This document shows, piece after piece, positions 5,605-12,478 of a DNA stretch of 12,478 nucleotides (positions within the stretch are counted from its first letter, which is position 1; each line of letters starts with the position of its first letter). The stretch is from Actinomycetales bacterium UBA1416. Its GTDB lineage: Bacteria; Actinomycetota; Actinomycetes; Actinomycetales; Actinomycetaceae. Below the pieces are notes generated by a model that ran no database searches, was not told the DNA's origin, and saw only the letters and a list, made by a program, of their open reading frames with translations. The translations under genes and the position numbers were made by a program. Location: positions 1 to 12,478 of the forward strand of contig DBPQ01000020.1 in NCBI GenBank assembly GCA_002304945.1, given 5' to 3'.

Positions 5605-6774
5605 TCAGCGGCCGGTGCGGCGCTTGCCGATGAGGTCCAGGGCGACCGCGAGGAGCAGCACGAGGCCCTTGATCGACTGCTGCCAGGCGGCGTCGACCGC
5701 CATGATCGACAGGCCCATGTTGAGCACGCCCATGATGAGCGCACCGATCATGGCTCCCGAGATCTTGCCGATGCCGCCGGTGACGGCGGTGCCGCCGATG
5801 AAGCACGCGGCGATGGCGTCGAGCTCGTAGTTCCCGCCCGCGGCCGCGACGGCCGCGCCCGCCCGAGAGGTGGTCACGATCGCCGCCACGCCGGCGAGCA
5901 TCCCGATGTTGACGAAGATCATGAAGTTCGTCTTGCGGGTGTTGACGCCGGAGAGGATCGCGGCGGTGAGGTTGCCACCGATCGCGTAGATGTGGCGCCC
6001 GAACACCGTCCGGTTGAGGAGGAAGGTGTAGGCGATGATGAGCACGCCGACGAGGACGAGCACGATCGGTGTGCCCCCCGCCGAGTTCGCCAGCAGGAAG
6101 GTCATGTAGCCGGCGAACACCGCGATCAGCACGATCTTGCCCCAGAAGAGGCCCGCCGGGTCCACCGCGATGTCGTGCTTGACAGCCGCCCGCCTGGTCC
6201 GCAGCTGCGCCCACACGAGCGCCGCCACGCCGAGGGCGCCGATCACGAGCGTGACGACGTCGAGGTTCCCGACGAACCCGAGGGCGTTCGGCAGGGAGCC
6301 GTTCGAGATGTTGACGAACGGCCGGGGGAGCCCCGCCACGGTGGTGCCGACGATGACGATCGCGAGGCCACGGAAGATGAGCATGCCGGCCAGGGTCACG
6401 ATGAAGGCCGGGATGCCCACGTAGGCCACCCAGAAGCCCTGCCAGGACCCGATGACGGCACCGGCGACGAGTGCCCCCAGGACGGCGAGGTACCAGGGGA
6501 CGCCCCAGCTGTCCATCATGATGGCGGTGATGCCACCGACGAAGGCGACGATCGAGCCGACGGAGAGGTCGATGTGGCCGGCGACGATGACCATCACCAT
6601 GCCCATGGCGAGGATCATGACGTAGGCGTTCTGCTGGATGAGCGAGGCCACGTTGTTGGGGATGAGGAGCAGCCCGCTCGTGAGGATCTGGAAGAGGATC
6701 ACGATCAGGACCAGGGCGATCCAGATGCCGTACTCCCGGGCGTTCTTGGACAGGTACTGGGCTACGGAGTTCAT
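5605..6774 (-). CDS. mmsB: Sugar ABC importer permease, MmsB/GguB-type
   Basis: This 389-residue membrane protein belongs to the BPD_transp_2 family of monosaccharide importers (XylH, RbsC, GguB relatives). About ten hydrophobic segments are spread over the sequence. Conserved family stretches include GMVMVIVAGHIDLSVGS, with the GxIDLSVG core, near residues 57-73 and CFIGGTAVTGGIGKISGAMIG in the C-terminal half. The long hydrophilic insertion after the middle membrane segments, around RTRRAAVKHDI, and the extra length over XylH/RbsC (about 320-330) are typical of the multiple-monosaccharide MmsB/GguB branch. The ATG at 6774 overlaps the ATPase stop as ATGA, indicating translational coupling. 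The open frame continues upstream to 7050 only as a shadow of the ATPase gene. The substrate is inferred to be xylose and perhaps other aldoses from the shared promoter element with xylA. Confidence 0.93.
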   Translation of the reverse strand: MNSVAQYLSKNAREYGIWIALVLIVILFQILTSGLLLIPNNVASLIQQNAYVMILAMGMVMVIVAGHIDLSVGSIVAFVGGITAIMMDSWGVPWYLAVLGALVAGAVIGSWQGFWVAYVGIPAFIVTLAGMLIFRGLAIVIVGTTVAGLPRPFVNISNGSLPNALGFVGNLDVVTLVIGALGVAALVWAQLRTRRAAVKHDIAVDPAGLFWGKIVLIAVFAGYMTFLLANSAGGTPIVLVLVGVLIIAYTFLLNRTVFGRHIYAIGGNLTAAILSGVNTRKTNFMIFVNIGMLAGVAAIVTTSRAGAAVAAAGGNYELDAIAACFIGGTAVTGGIGKISGAMIGALIMGVLNMGLSIMAVDAAWQQSIKGLVLLLAVALDLIGKRRTGR

Positions 6775-8321
6775 GACGCCGCTCGCTCCCTTTCTTTCGT
6801 CATGAGGACCATGAGCTTCTCCTGGTCCGCCTCGGCGCGGTCCAGGAAGCCGGTGATGCGGCCCTGGCTCATGGTGTAGATGCGGTCGCAGATGCCGAGC
6901 AGTTCGGGCAGTTCGGAGGAGATGACGAGCACGCCCTTCCCGGCATCGGACAGCGTGTTGATGATCTGGTAGATCTCGTACTTCGCCCCCACGTCGATGC
7001 CCCGGGTGGGCTCGTCGAGGATGAGCACGTCGGGATCTGTGTAGATCCACTTGGAGAGGACGACCTTCTGCTGGTTGCCGCCGGACAGCTGGCCGGAGAG
7101 GATGTCGATCGAGGGCGACTTGATCCGCATCTCCCTGCGGTAGCCCTCGGCGACGCGGATCTCCTCGTTGCGGTCCACCACCCCGCGGGAGGAGAGCTTC
7201 CCGAGGGCGGAGGCCACGATGTTCGTCTTGATCGGCTGGATCAGGTTGAGCCCGTACCGTTTCCGGTCCTCCGTGGCGTAGGCGATGCCCGCCGCGATGG
7301 CCTTCCCGACGCTGGAGGTGTCGACCTCCTTGCCGTGCATGAACACCTTTCCCGAGACGTTCGCCCCGTAGGCGCGCCCGAACACGCTCATGGCGAGCTC
7401 GGTCCGTCCGGCCCCCATGAGCCCGGCCAGTCCCACGACCTCGCCCGCCCTGACGGCGAGCGACGCGTCGTCCACGACCTTGCGCTCGTTCTGGATCGGG
7501 TGGTGGACGGTCCAGTTCTCGACCCGCAGCACCTCGGACCCGATGGTCGAGGTGTGCACGGGGTAGCGGTTGTCGAGGGACCGGCCGACCATGAGCGAGA
7601 TGATCTCGTCCTCGGTCACCGGCTTCTCGCCGTGCATGTCCAGGGTCTTGATGGTCTGCCCGTCCCGGATGACGGTGACGGAGTCGGAGACCGCAGCGAT
7701 CTCGTTGAGCTTGTGGGAGATCATGATCATGGTCATGCCCTGCTCGTCCCGCAGCCTGCGCATGAGGGCGAGGAGGTTGGCCGAGTCCTCGTCGTTGAGT
7801 GCCGCGGTGGGCTCGTCGAGGATGAGCAGCTTGACGTCCTTCGACAGGGCCTTGGCGATCTCGACGAGTTGCTGGCGCCCGACGCCGATGTCGACGATGC
7901 GCGTGGCGGGGTCGGAGTCGAGCCCGACCATCCGGAGGAGCTTCGCCGCCTCCGCGTTGGTGGCGTTCCAGTCGATGACCCCGCGGGAGGCGCGCTCGTT
8001 GCCGAGGAAGATGTTCTCCGCGATCGAGAGGTACGGGGAGAGCGCCAGTTCCTGGTGGATGATGGCGATGCCCTTGTGCTCCGAGTCCCGGATGTTCCGG
8101 AACTGGCAGGGCTCGCCGTTGAAGTGGATCTCGCCCTCGTACGTGCCCACCGGGTAGACCCCGGAGAGGACCTTCATGAGGGTGGACTTCCCGGCGCCGT
8201 TCTCCCCGCAGATCGCGTGGATCTCCCCGGGGTAGACGGTGAGGTTGACCTCGGAGAGCGCCTTGACCCCGGGGAACTCCTTGGTGATGTCGACCATCTT
8301 CAGAATGGGCGTGCTGGACAT
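6771..8321 (-). CDS. mmsA: Sugar ABC importer ATP-binding protein (two nucleotide-binding domains), MmsA/GguA/XylG-type
   Basis: The 516-residue cytoplasmic ATPase has two fused nucleotide-binding domains. The first has Walker A GENGAGKST (39-47), the signature VGRQQLVEIAKAL and Walker B LLILDEPTAAL. The second has a degenerate P-loop, GLMGAGRTE, with Arg in place of Lys, the signature LSGGNQQKVVLSKW and Walker B VLILDEPTRGID. The defective second P-loop is normal for this family and not a lesion. It powers uptake through the coupled permease. The ATG at 8321 has AAGGA 5 nt upstream. It follows the binding-protein gene after 64 bp holding a 13-bp hairpin, and its stop overlaps the permease start by 4 bp. 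The family is certain; the MmsA/GguA assignment over XylG rests on the permease and binding protein. Confidence 0.94.
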   Translation of the reverse strand: MSSTPILKMVDITKEFPGVKALSEVNLTVYPGEIHAICGENGAGKSTLMKVLSGVYPVGTYEGEIHFNGEPCQFRNIRDSEHKGIAIIHQELALSPYLSIAENIFLGNERASRGVIDWNATNAEAAKLLRMVGLDSDPATRIVDIGVGRQQLVEIAKALSKDVKLLILDEPTAALNDEDSANLLALMRRLRDEQGMTMIMISHKLNEIAAVSDSVTVIRDGQTIKTLDMHGEKPVTEDEIISLMVGRSLDNRYPVHTSTIGSEVLRVENWTVHHPIQNERKVVDDASLAVRAGEVVGLAGLMGAGRTELAMSVFGRAYGANVSGKVFMHGKEVDTSSVGKAIAAGIAYATEDRKRYGLNLIQPIKTNIVASALGKLSSRGVVDRNEEIRVAEGYRREMRIKSPSIDILSGQLSGGNQQKVVLSKWIYTDPDVLILDEPTRGIDVGAKYEIYQIINTLSDAGKGVLVISSELPELLGICDRIYTMSQGRITGFLDRAEADQEKLMVLMTKERERAAS

Positions 8322-8346
8322 GCTGGTCCTTCCCTATTCGGCCGAA

Positions 8347-8376
8347 GGAGGGGGGCCGGTCACCCGGCCCCCCTCC
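8347..8376 (-). terminator. Intercistronic hairpin after the sugar-binding protein gene
   Basis: GGAGGGGGGCCGG (8347-8359) and its exact complement (8364-8376) flank a 4-nt loop, giving a very stable 13-bp GC-rich stem. It starts 10 nt after the binding-protein stop and ends 25 nt before the ATPase start, inside the transport operon. It probably acts as a partial terminator or 3'-end stabiliser, so that more binding protein is made than ATPase and permease, as known for other ABC import operons. Confidence 0.65.
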
Positions 8377-8385
8377 AGGGGTGCG

Positions 8386-9558
8386 TCAGAGGCCCAGCTC
8401 GGCCGCGTCGTAGAAGCCGGACTCGACGAGGTCGGCCTCGATGGTGTCCGGGGTGACGACCTGCGGCGGGAGCAGGTAGGACGGGACGACCTTCACGCCG
8501 TTGTCGTAGGTCTCGGTGTCGTTGACCTCGACCTCCTCGCCGTTGACGATCTGCTCGATCATCGTCGCGACCTGCTGCCCCAGCGTGCGGGTGTCCTTCC
8601 ACACGGTCATGGACTGCATGCCGGCGATCATGTTCTTCACGTTCGCGAGGTCGGCGTCCTGGCCGGTCAGGATCGGCCAGTCCTCACCGGGGGTGTAGCC
8701 CTGGGAGTCGAGGGACTGCGCGATGCCGAGGGCGAGCGAGTCGTTCGGGGACAGGACGACGTCGACCTTGCCGTCCGCGTAGAACGAGTTGAGTCGGTTG
8801 TCCATCTCGGACTGGGCGCGCGCGGACTCCCAGCTCTGGATGCCGATGGTGGTCCAGTCGTCGTTCGAGGCGGGTGCCTTCCCGGAGGGGACAGTCAGCA
8901 CACCGGACTCGACGTAGGGCAGGAGCAGGTCCCAGGCACCGGAGAAGAAGAACTTCGCGTTGTTGTCGTCCGGGGATCCGGCGAAGGGCTCGAGGTTGAA
9001 GGGGCCCTCCTCGCCGTCCTCGAGGCCGAGCTGGTCGATGATGTACTGCCCCTGGAGCTGACCGACCTCGTAGTTGTCGAACGTGGCGTAGTAGTCGACG
9101 TTCTCGGTGCCGTTGATGAGCCGGTCGTACGCGATCACGGTGATGCCCTCGGCGGCCGCGGCCTCCAGGACCGGGCCGAGCGCCGTGCCGTCGATCGAGG
9201 CGATGACGAGGATGTCGGCACCCTGGTTGATCATGTTCTGGAGCTGGGTGATCTGCTGGTCCACCTTGTTGTCGGCGTACTGCAGCGAGGTCTCGTAGCC
9301 CAGGTCGCCCAGCAGCGTCTCGAGGTTGGCGCCGTCGTTGTTCCAGCGCTCCAGCGAACGGGTCGGCATCGCGATGCCGACGAGGGTGTCACCGGCGTCC
9401 GCCGCCGGCGCCTCATCGGTCGCGGTGGAGTCGGTGCCGCCGGTGGCCGCGCCGTCGCCACTGTCGCCGTCGCGCTCGGACGAGCACGCCGTCGCGCTCG
9501 CGAGCATGAGGCTGGTGCCGGCGATGACAGCCGCCACCCGGGTGAAACGAATGGACAT
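8386..9558 (-). CDS. chvE: ChvE-like sugar-binding lipoprotein of the ABC importer
   Basis: The 390-residue precursor has an N-terminal lipoprotein signal: a basic start (MSIRFTR), a hydrophobic stretch and C25 within SATAC, followed by an acidic Ser/Gly/Asp/Thr-rich linker to about residue 55. The mature part is a type I periplasmic-binding fold close to ChvE of Agrobacterium: GIAMPTRSLERWNNDG, LQYADNKVDQQITQLQNMI, LVIASIDGTAL, VIAYDRLI and SPNDSLALGIAQ. It sits on the outer face of the membrane and delivers monosaccharide to the permease and ATPase genes that follow. ChvE binds several aldoses including glucose, galactose, xylose and arabinose. Xylose is favoured here because the promoter matches that of xylA. 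The ATG at 9558 has AAGGAG 6 nt upstream; the open frame beyond it carries no signal sequence. Confidence 0.93.
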   Translation of the reverse strand: MSIRFTRVAAVIAGTSLMLASATACSSERDGDSGDGAATGGTDSTATDEAPAADAGDTLVGIAMPTRSLERWNNDGANLETLLGDLGYETSLQYADNKVDQQITQLQNMINQGADILVIASIDGTALGPVLEAAAAEGITVIAYDRLINGTENVDYYATFDNYEVGQLQGQYIIDQLGLEDGEEGPFNLEPFAGSPDDNNAKFFFSGAWDLLLPYVESGVLTVPSGKAPASNDDWTTIGIQSWESARAQSEMDNRLNSFYADGKVDVVLSPNDSLALGIAQSLDSQGYTPGEDWPILTGQDADLANVKNMIAGMQSMTVWKDTRTLGQQVATMIEQIVNGEEVEVNDTETYDNGVKVVPSYLLPPQVVTPDTIEADLVESGFYDAAELGL

Positions 9559-9612
9559 CTGTGTCTCCTTCGGGTCGATGTCGGAACGCACCGGACACAC
9601 CAACGCGTCCGG

Positions 9613-9633
9613 TTTGTTTCACCACTGAACTTA
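9613..9633 (-). promoter_or_regulatory. Candidate ROK/XylR operator in the sugar-importer promoter
   Basis: On the minus strand this 21-bp element reads TAAGTT, 8 variable bases, then AAACAAA. The xylA promoter has the same ends at the same spacing (10934-10954). The inner GTT and AAAC are inverted half-sites like those of known XylR operators. It covers the predicted start point, so a bound repressor would prevent transcription. Confidence 0.65.
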
Positions 9634-9656
9634 AAGTGTCCGGCTCCGGAACGCAA
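9628..9656 (-). promoter_or_regulatory. Predicted promoter of the sugar-importer operon
   Basis: On the minus strand TTGCGT (9656-9651), a 17-bp spacer and TAAGTT (9633-9628) form a promoter whose -10 is the first half of the 21-bp operator. The geometry matches the xylA promoter exactly. The predicted leader is roughly 65 nt and ends with a good Shine-Dalgarno sequence. The rest of the 122-bp gap back to the regulator gene shows nothing else. Confidence 0.6.
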
Positions 9657-9680
9657 GCGGATAACGGTCTCGATTCGGTC

Positions 9681-10907
9681 TCAGCTCGCCGGCACCCAGG
9701 ACGCCGGGTGCGAGATCACCGCGTCGAGGGCCAGGAGCGCGCCGCCGGTGGACGCCGGAGCCGGATCCGGGGGAGCGCCCTCGACGCCGATCTCGATGAA
9801 GCGGGCCGCCAGCAGGCGGGTGGCGAACTCGTGGCGGATCGCCGGCAGGAGCCAGGGCACCAGCGGGGCGAGCCCGGTGCCCAGGACGACCTTGGGGATG
9901 TCGATGAGGTTGAGCGCGTCGGCGATGCCGATGCCGAGCGCCCACCCGGCGCGGGCGACGGCGCGGTGGGTGCGCTCGTCGCCGGCCTCCAGGCGCCGCT
10001 GGACGTCCCCAGCGGTCGAGTCCAGGGGAAGGAGCGCGGCATCGAGGACCGCGTGCTTGCCCGCGTAGCGCTCCAGGCACCCGAAGGAGCCGCAGTGGCA
10101 CGGCGGGCCGGACGGCTCGATCGAGACGTGGCCGAGCTCGCCGGCCCACCCGTGCTGGCCGCCCTCGATGGCGCCGTCGACGATGATCGCCGAGCCGATC
10201 CCGATGTCCCCGGACACGTACAGGAAGGTCGGGTCGGGGACGAGGCGTCCCGGCGCGCGCAGGGCCGCCGCGAGCGCCTGCAGCTTCGCGTCGTTGGAGA
10301 CGCGGACGGACAGTCCGTGGGCCGCGAGGCGGGGTCCCAGGAGGGGGACGGCGTCCACCCTGTCCCACCCGAGGTTCGGCGCGAGCAGCACGGTTCCGGC
10401 GTCGGCGTCCACGAGGCCCGGGATCGCGAGGTGGGCGCCCACGATCCGGGCGCCGGTGGCGCGGACCTCCGCCACCATCGCCGCGGCGAGGTCGCCGAGC
10501 GCGGGGAGGACCACCGCGGGTTCGGACGCCGCGAAGTCCCCGGGCTCCTTGAACTCGGCCAGCGTGCGCCCCGCCAGGTCGAGCGCGCGGCCCGCCATGT
10601 AGTCGATGTTCACCTCGATGCCGACACCTGCCATCGTCCGCTCCGCCGGGAACAAGGGGGTGGCCGGCCGGCCGGGCCGCCCCACCTGGGTTTCGCGCTC
10701 CGTGAGGATCCGGGCGTCGATCAGTTCCTGGGTGAGGCGGGAGACCGTCGCGCGGGTCAGGCTTGTCAGGGCAGCGACCTCGGCCCGGGAGAGTCCGCCT
10801 CCCTCGCCGAAGACCGTCCGGGTGATCACGGAGAGGTTGTGACCGCGCAGCGAGGACTGGCGTGCAGCCGCGGGCTGCGTGCCGCCGCTCCGGACCGGGG
10901 TCGTCAT
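9681..10907 (-). CDS. xylR: ROK-family transcriptional regulator, XylR-type
   Basis: The 408-residue protein has an N-terminal winged helix-turn-helix (about residues 28-75, with GLSRAEVAALTSLTRATVSR) fused to a ROK sugar-kinase-like domain. The ROK zinc site is present: H260 in GELGHVSI plus C270, C272 and C277 in CHCGSFGCLE. The N-terminal ATP-phosphate motif of ROK kinases (DIGGTK-like) is replaced by GVGIEVNIDY, so it is a regulator and not a kinase. It likely represses xylA-xylB, the importer operon and possibly itself until xylose binds. The ATG at 10907 is preceded at exactly 6 nt by TAGGGT, suggesting a leaderless mRNA; an AGGG is also present but poorly placed. It is divergent from xylA with 67 bp between start codons. 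The sugar specificity is inferred from neighbours. Confidence 0.9.
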   Translation of the reverse strand: MTTPVRSGGTQPAAARQSSLRGHNLSVITRTVFGEGGGLSRAEVAALTSLTRATVSRLTQELIDARILTERETQVGRPGRPATPLFPAERTMAGVGIEVNIDYMAGRALDLAGRTLAEFKEPGDFAASEPAVVLPALGDLAAAMVAEVRATGARIVGAHLAIPGLVDADAGTVLLAPNLGWDRVDAVPLLGPRLAAHGLSVRVSNDAKLQALAAALRAPGRLVPDPTFLYVSGDIGIGSAIIVDGAIEGGQHGWAGELGHVSIEPSGPPCHCGSFGCLERYAGKHAVLDAALLPLDSTAGDVQRRLEAGDERTHRAVARAGWALGIGIADALNLIDIPKVVLGTGLAPLVPWLLPAIRHEFATRLLAARFIEIGVEGAPPDPAPASTGGALLALDAVISHPASWVPAS

Positions 10908-10910
10908 GTC

Positions 10911-10939
10911 TTGACCCTACCGCGAAACAGGGGTAAGTT
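10911..10939 (+). promoter_or_regulatory. Predicted xylA promoter
   Basis: TTGACC (10911-10916), a 17-bp spacer and TAAGTT (10934-10939) form a good vegetative-type promoter, with transcription expected to begin near 10946. The -35 overlaps the predicted -10 of the divergent regulator, and the -10 is the first half of the 21-bp operator. Confidence 0.7.
10914..10919 (-). promoter_or_regulatory. Candidate -10 box for leaderless xylR
   Basis: On the minus strand TAGGGT matches TANNNT and lies exactly 6 nt before the regulator ATG at 10907. It overlaps the xylA -35 on the other strand. The two polymerases therefore cannot bind at once. Confidence 0.45.
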
Positions 10940-10942
10940 TCG
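10923..10942. repeat. CGAAAC/GTTTCG inverted repeat within the xylR-xylA promoter region
   Basis: CGAAAC (10923-10928) and GTTTCG (10937-10942) are perfect inverted arms separated by 8 bp, filling the spacer and -10 of the xylA promoter. The right arm is shared with the GTTT half of the 21-bp operator. The region thus offers three AAAC-type half-sites in a row, which could seat two regulator dimers or alternative registers. Confidence 0.5.
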
Positions 10943-10954
10943 AGAGTAAACAAA
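10934..10954 (+). promoter_or_regulatory. Candidate ROK/XylR operator at xylA
   Basis: TAAGTT, 8 bases, then AAACAAA: the same 21-bp frame as in the importer promoter at 9613-9633. Inner half-sites GTTT and AAAC are inverted around a 7-bp centre. It spans the -10 box and predicted start of xylA transcription. Confidence 0.68.
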
Positions 10955-10974
10955 AGCTCGAGGAGGAGACTTCC

Positions 10975-12156
10975 ATGACCCGCACCCCCACCCCGGACGA
11001 CAAGTTCTCGTTCGGCCTCTGGACCGTCGGCTGGACAGCGGCGGACCCGTTCGGCTCGGCCACCCGGCCCGCGCTGGCGCCCTGGGAGTACGCCAAGGGC
11101 CTGGCGGACCTGGGCGCGTGGGGCATCACGTTCCACGACGACGACGTCGTGCCCTTCGGCACCGGGGACGCGGAGCGGGACGAGATCTACGCCACCCTGG
11201 GGAGGACGGTGGATGAGTCCGGCCTCGTGATCGAGATGGTCACCACGAACACCTTCACCCACCCCATGTTCAAGGACGGCGCGTTCACCTCCAACGACCG
11301 GTCGGTGCGCCGCTACGCGCTGCGCAAGATCCTGCGCAACGTGGACCTCGCCGCCTCCGTCGGCGCCACCACCTTCGTGATGTGGGGTGGCCGGGAGGGC
11401 CAGGAGTACGACGGCGCCAAGGACGTGAACGCCGCGCTCAGCCGCTACGCCGAGGGCATCGACACCGTGGCCGGGTACATCAAGGACAAGGGCTACGACC
11501 TGCGCATCGCCCTGGAGCCCAAGCCCAACGAGCCCCGTGGCGACATCCTGCTCCCCACCGTGGGGCACGCGCTCGGCTTCATCGCCGAGCTCGAGAACGG
11601 CGACATCGTGGGCCTCAACCCGGAGACCGGGCACGAGCAGATGGCCGGCCTGAACTACACCACCGGCCTGGGCCAGGCCCTGTGGGCGAACAAGCTCTTC
11701 CACATCGACCTCAACGGCCAGCACGGCCCCCGCTACGACCAGGACCTCGTGTTCGGCCACGGGGACCTGATCTCGGCATTCTTCACCGTGGACCTGGTCG
11801 AGAACGGCTTCCCGTCCGGCGGCCCCCGCTACGACGGCGCCCGCCACTTCGACTACAAGCCCTCCCGCACCGACGGCCTGCCCGGCGTGTGGGCCTCCGC
11901 CAAGGCCAACATGGACACCTACATCATGCTGAAGGAAAAGGCCGCCGCCTACCGCGCCGACCCGCGCGTGCGGGAGGCCATGGAGTACTCCGGCGTGCTG
12001 GACCTCGCCACCCCGACCCTCGGCGAGGGCGAGACCCTGGAGGCCTTCCTCGCGGATCGATCCGTGTTCGAGGACTTCGACCCCACCGCTGCCGCCGAGC
12101 GGGACTACGGTTTCGTCAAGCTCAACCAGCTGGCCATCGAGCACCTGCTCGGCTGA
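10975..12156 (+). CDS. xylA: Xylose isomerase (class I, actinobacterial type)
   Basis: XylA converts D-xylose to D-xylulose with two divalent metal ions. The 393-residue sequence has every catalytic position at the canonical Streptomyces-enzyme numbering: W16, H54 in FHDDD, F94, W137, E181 and K183 in EPKPNEPRGD, E217 and H220 in NPETGHEQ, D245, D255, D257 and D287. The enzyme should be fully active, as a cytoplasmic tetramer. The start is certain, with GGAGGAG a few nt before the ATG. It is the first gene of a xylA-xylB operon; xylB starts 32 bp downstream with no hairpin between. Expression should be controlled by the ROK regulator through the operator overlapping its -10 box. Confidence 0.98.
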   Translation: MTRTPTPDDKFSFGLWTVGWTAADPFGSATRPALAPWEYAKGLADLGAWGITFHDDDVVPFGTGDAERDEIYATLGRTVDESGLVIEMVTTNTFTHPMFKDGAFTSNDRSVRRYALRKILRNVDLAASVGATTFVMWGGREGQEYDGAKDVNAALSRYAEGIDTVAGYIKDKGYDLRIALEPKPNEPRGDILLPTVGHALGFIAELENGDIVGLNPETGHEQMAGLNYTTGLGQALWANKLFHIDLNGQHGPRYDQDLVFGHGDLISAFFTVDLVENGFPSGGPRYDGARHFDYKPSRTDGLPGVWASAKANMDTYIMLKEKAAAYRADPRVREAMEYSGVLDLATPTLGEGETLEAFLADRSVFEDFDPTAAAERDYGFVKLNQLAIEHLLG

Positions 12157-12188
12157 CCACGCTGACCGCCACCCAGAGGAGGGCCGCC

Positions 12189-12478
12189 ATGGCGCTGGTC
12201 GCCGGCATCGATTCGTCCACCCAGTCCTGCAAGGTCGTGATCCGTGACGCGGACACCGGTGCGCTGGTGCGCACCGGGTCCGCGAAGCACCCGGACGGCA
12301 CCGAGGTCCACCCGGACCACTGGTGGGACGCCCTGACGGAGGCCATCGCGGCGGCCGGCGGCCTCGACGACGTCGCAGCGCTGGCCGTCGGTGGCCAGCA
12401 GCACGGCATGGTGGTCCTCGACGCCGCCGGCGAGGTCATCCGCCCGGCCCTCCTCTGGAACGACACCCGCAGCGCGGG
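12189..12478 (+). CDS. xylB: Xylulokinase, FGGY family (5' part, cut by the window edge)
   Basis: XylB phosphorylates D-xylulose to xylulose-5-phosphate for the pentose phosphate pathway. The first 96 residues are visible of a protein normally about 450-500 long. They carry the FGGY N-terminal phosphate-binding strand GIDSSTQSCKVVI (6-18), the substrate-region motif VGGQQHGMVVLD and LLWNDTRSA near the edge. The ATG at 12189 has a strong GGAGGG 5 nt upstream. It follows xylA by 32 bp and is probably co-transcribed. The xylulokinase assignment among FGGY kinases rests on QQHGMV, WNDTR and the adjacent xylA. Confidence 0.95.
   Translation, partial: MALVAGIDSSTQSCKVVIRDADTGALVRTGSAKHPDGTEVHPDHWWDALTEAIAAAGGLDDVAALAVGGQQHGMVVLDAAGEVIRPALLWNDTRSA

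Noticed and set aside
5599..6879. Long plus-strand frame opposite the permease
   Set aside because: Asp/Glu/His-rich nonsense composition; it is the antisense of a clear membrane protein gene.
6775..7050. Extension of the permease upstream of 6774
   Set aside because: It overlaps the coding sequence of the ATPase in another frame; the ATGA overlap at 6771-6774 marks the true start.
7399..7446. Missing Lys in the second Walker A of the ABC ATPase
   Set aside because: Arg in this degenerate second P-loop is the normal state for double-domain monosaccharide ABC ATPases.
8239..10068. 609-codon plus-strand frame
   Set aside because: It lies opposite both the binding-protein gene and the 3' part of the regulator and crosses their intergenic promoter; a shadow frame.
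9631..12144. 837-codon minus-strand frame across xylA and xylR
   Set aside because: It is antisense to xylA, a certain gene, and out of frame with xylR; no homology is seen.
1..12478. Mobile elements, CRISPR arrays, tRNAs, rRNAs, phage genes or defence systems
   Set aside because: No repeat arrays, transposase-like frames, att-like direct repeats or structured RNA genes were seen; all coding space is filled by repair, cyclic-nucleotide and sugar genes.

Overview
The window is a high-GC (roughly 70%) stretch that looks like Actinomycetota, probably Micrococcales. The supports are strong third-position G/C bias, an actinobacterial class I xylose isomerase, a RadA/DisA pair and several genes arranged as leaderless transcripts. 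The genus cannot be fixed from sequence alone. There is no sign of mobile elements, tRNA, rRNA or CRISPR, and no gene-free stretch exceeds 130 bp.

Region 1 (1-1894, minus strand) is housekeeping: radA (DNA repair/recombination ATPase) followed 32 bp later by disA (c-di-AMP synthase, running off the left edge). A sequence resembling the actinobacterial RecA-independent DNA-damage promoter lies immediately before the radA start codon.

Region 2 (1979-5555) is a small hemicellulose module: a cytoplasmic GH10 xylanase-like enzyme (+), a convergent LacI-family regulator (-) whose stop codon interlocks with that of the xylanase, and a divergent GH88-like protein (+). Nearly identical 12-bp LacI-type operators stand before the xylanase and between lacI and the GH88 gene. 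The GH88-like protein has Asn at both positions where characterised unsaturated glucuronyl hydrolases have catalytic Asp. It is the most unusual gene here.

Region 3 (9558 down to 5605, minus strand) is a three-gene sugar ABC importer of the ChvE/GguAB (MmsAB) type: lipoprotein binding protein, double-domain ATPase and permease. An intercistronic hairpin follows the binding-protein gene, and a perfect 17-bp-stem hairpin ends the operon back-to-back with the GH88 gene.

Region 4 (10907-9681 minus, 10975-12478 plus) is xylose catabolism: a ROK-family XylR-type regulator divergent from xylA (xylose isomerase) and xylB (xylulokinase, cut by the right edge). The xylA and binding-protein promoters share a 21-bp element fused to the -10 box at identical spacing, which ties uptake and catabolism to one regulator, presumably the ROK protein.

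Read together, xylo-oligosaccharides inside the cell would be trimmed by GH10 (and possibly the GH88-like protein acting on uronic-acid decorations) under LacI control. Free xylose or a related monosaccharide would enter through the ABC importer and be routed to xylulose-5-phosphate by XylA/XylB under ROK control. No beta-xylosidase or oligosaccharide importer is visible in the window.
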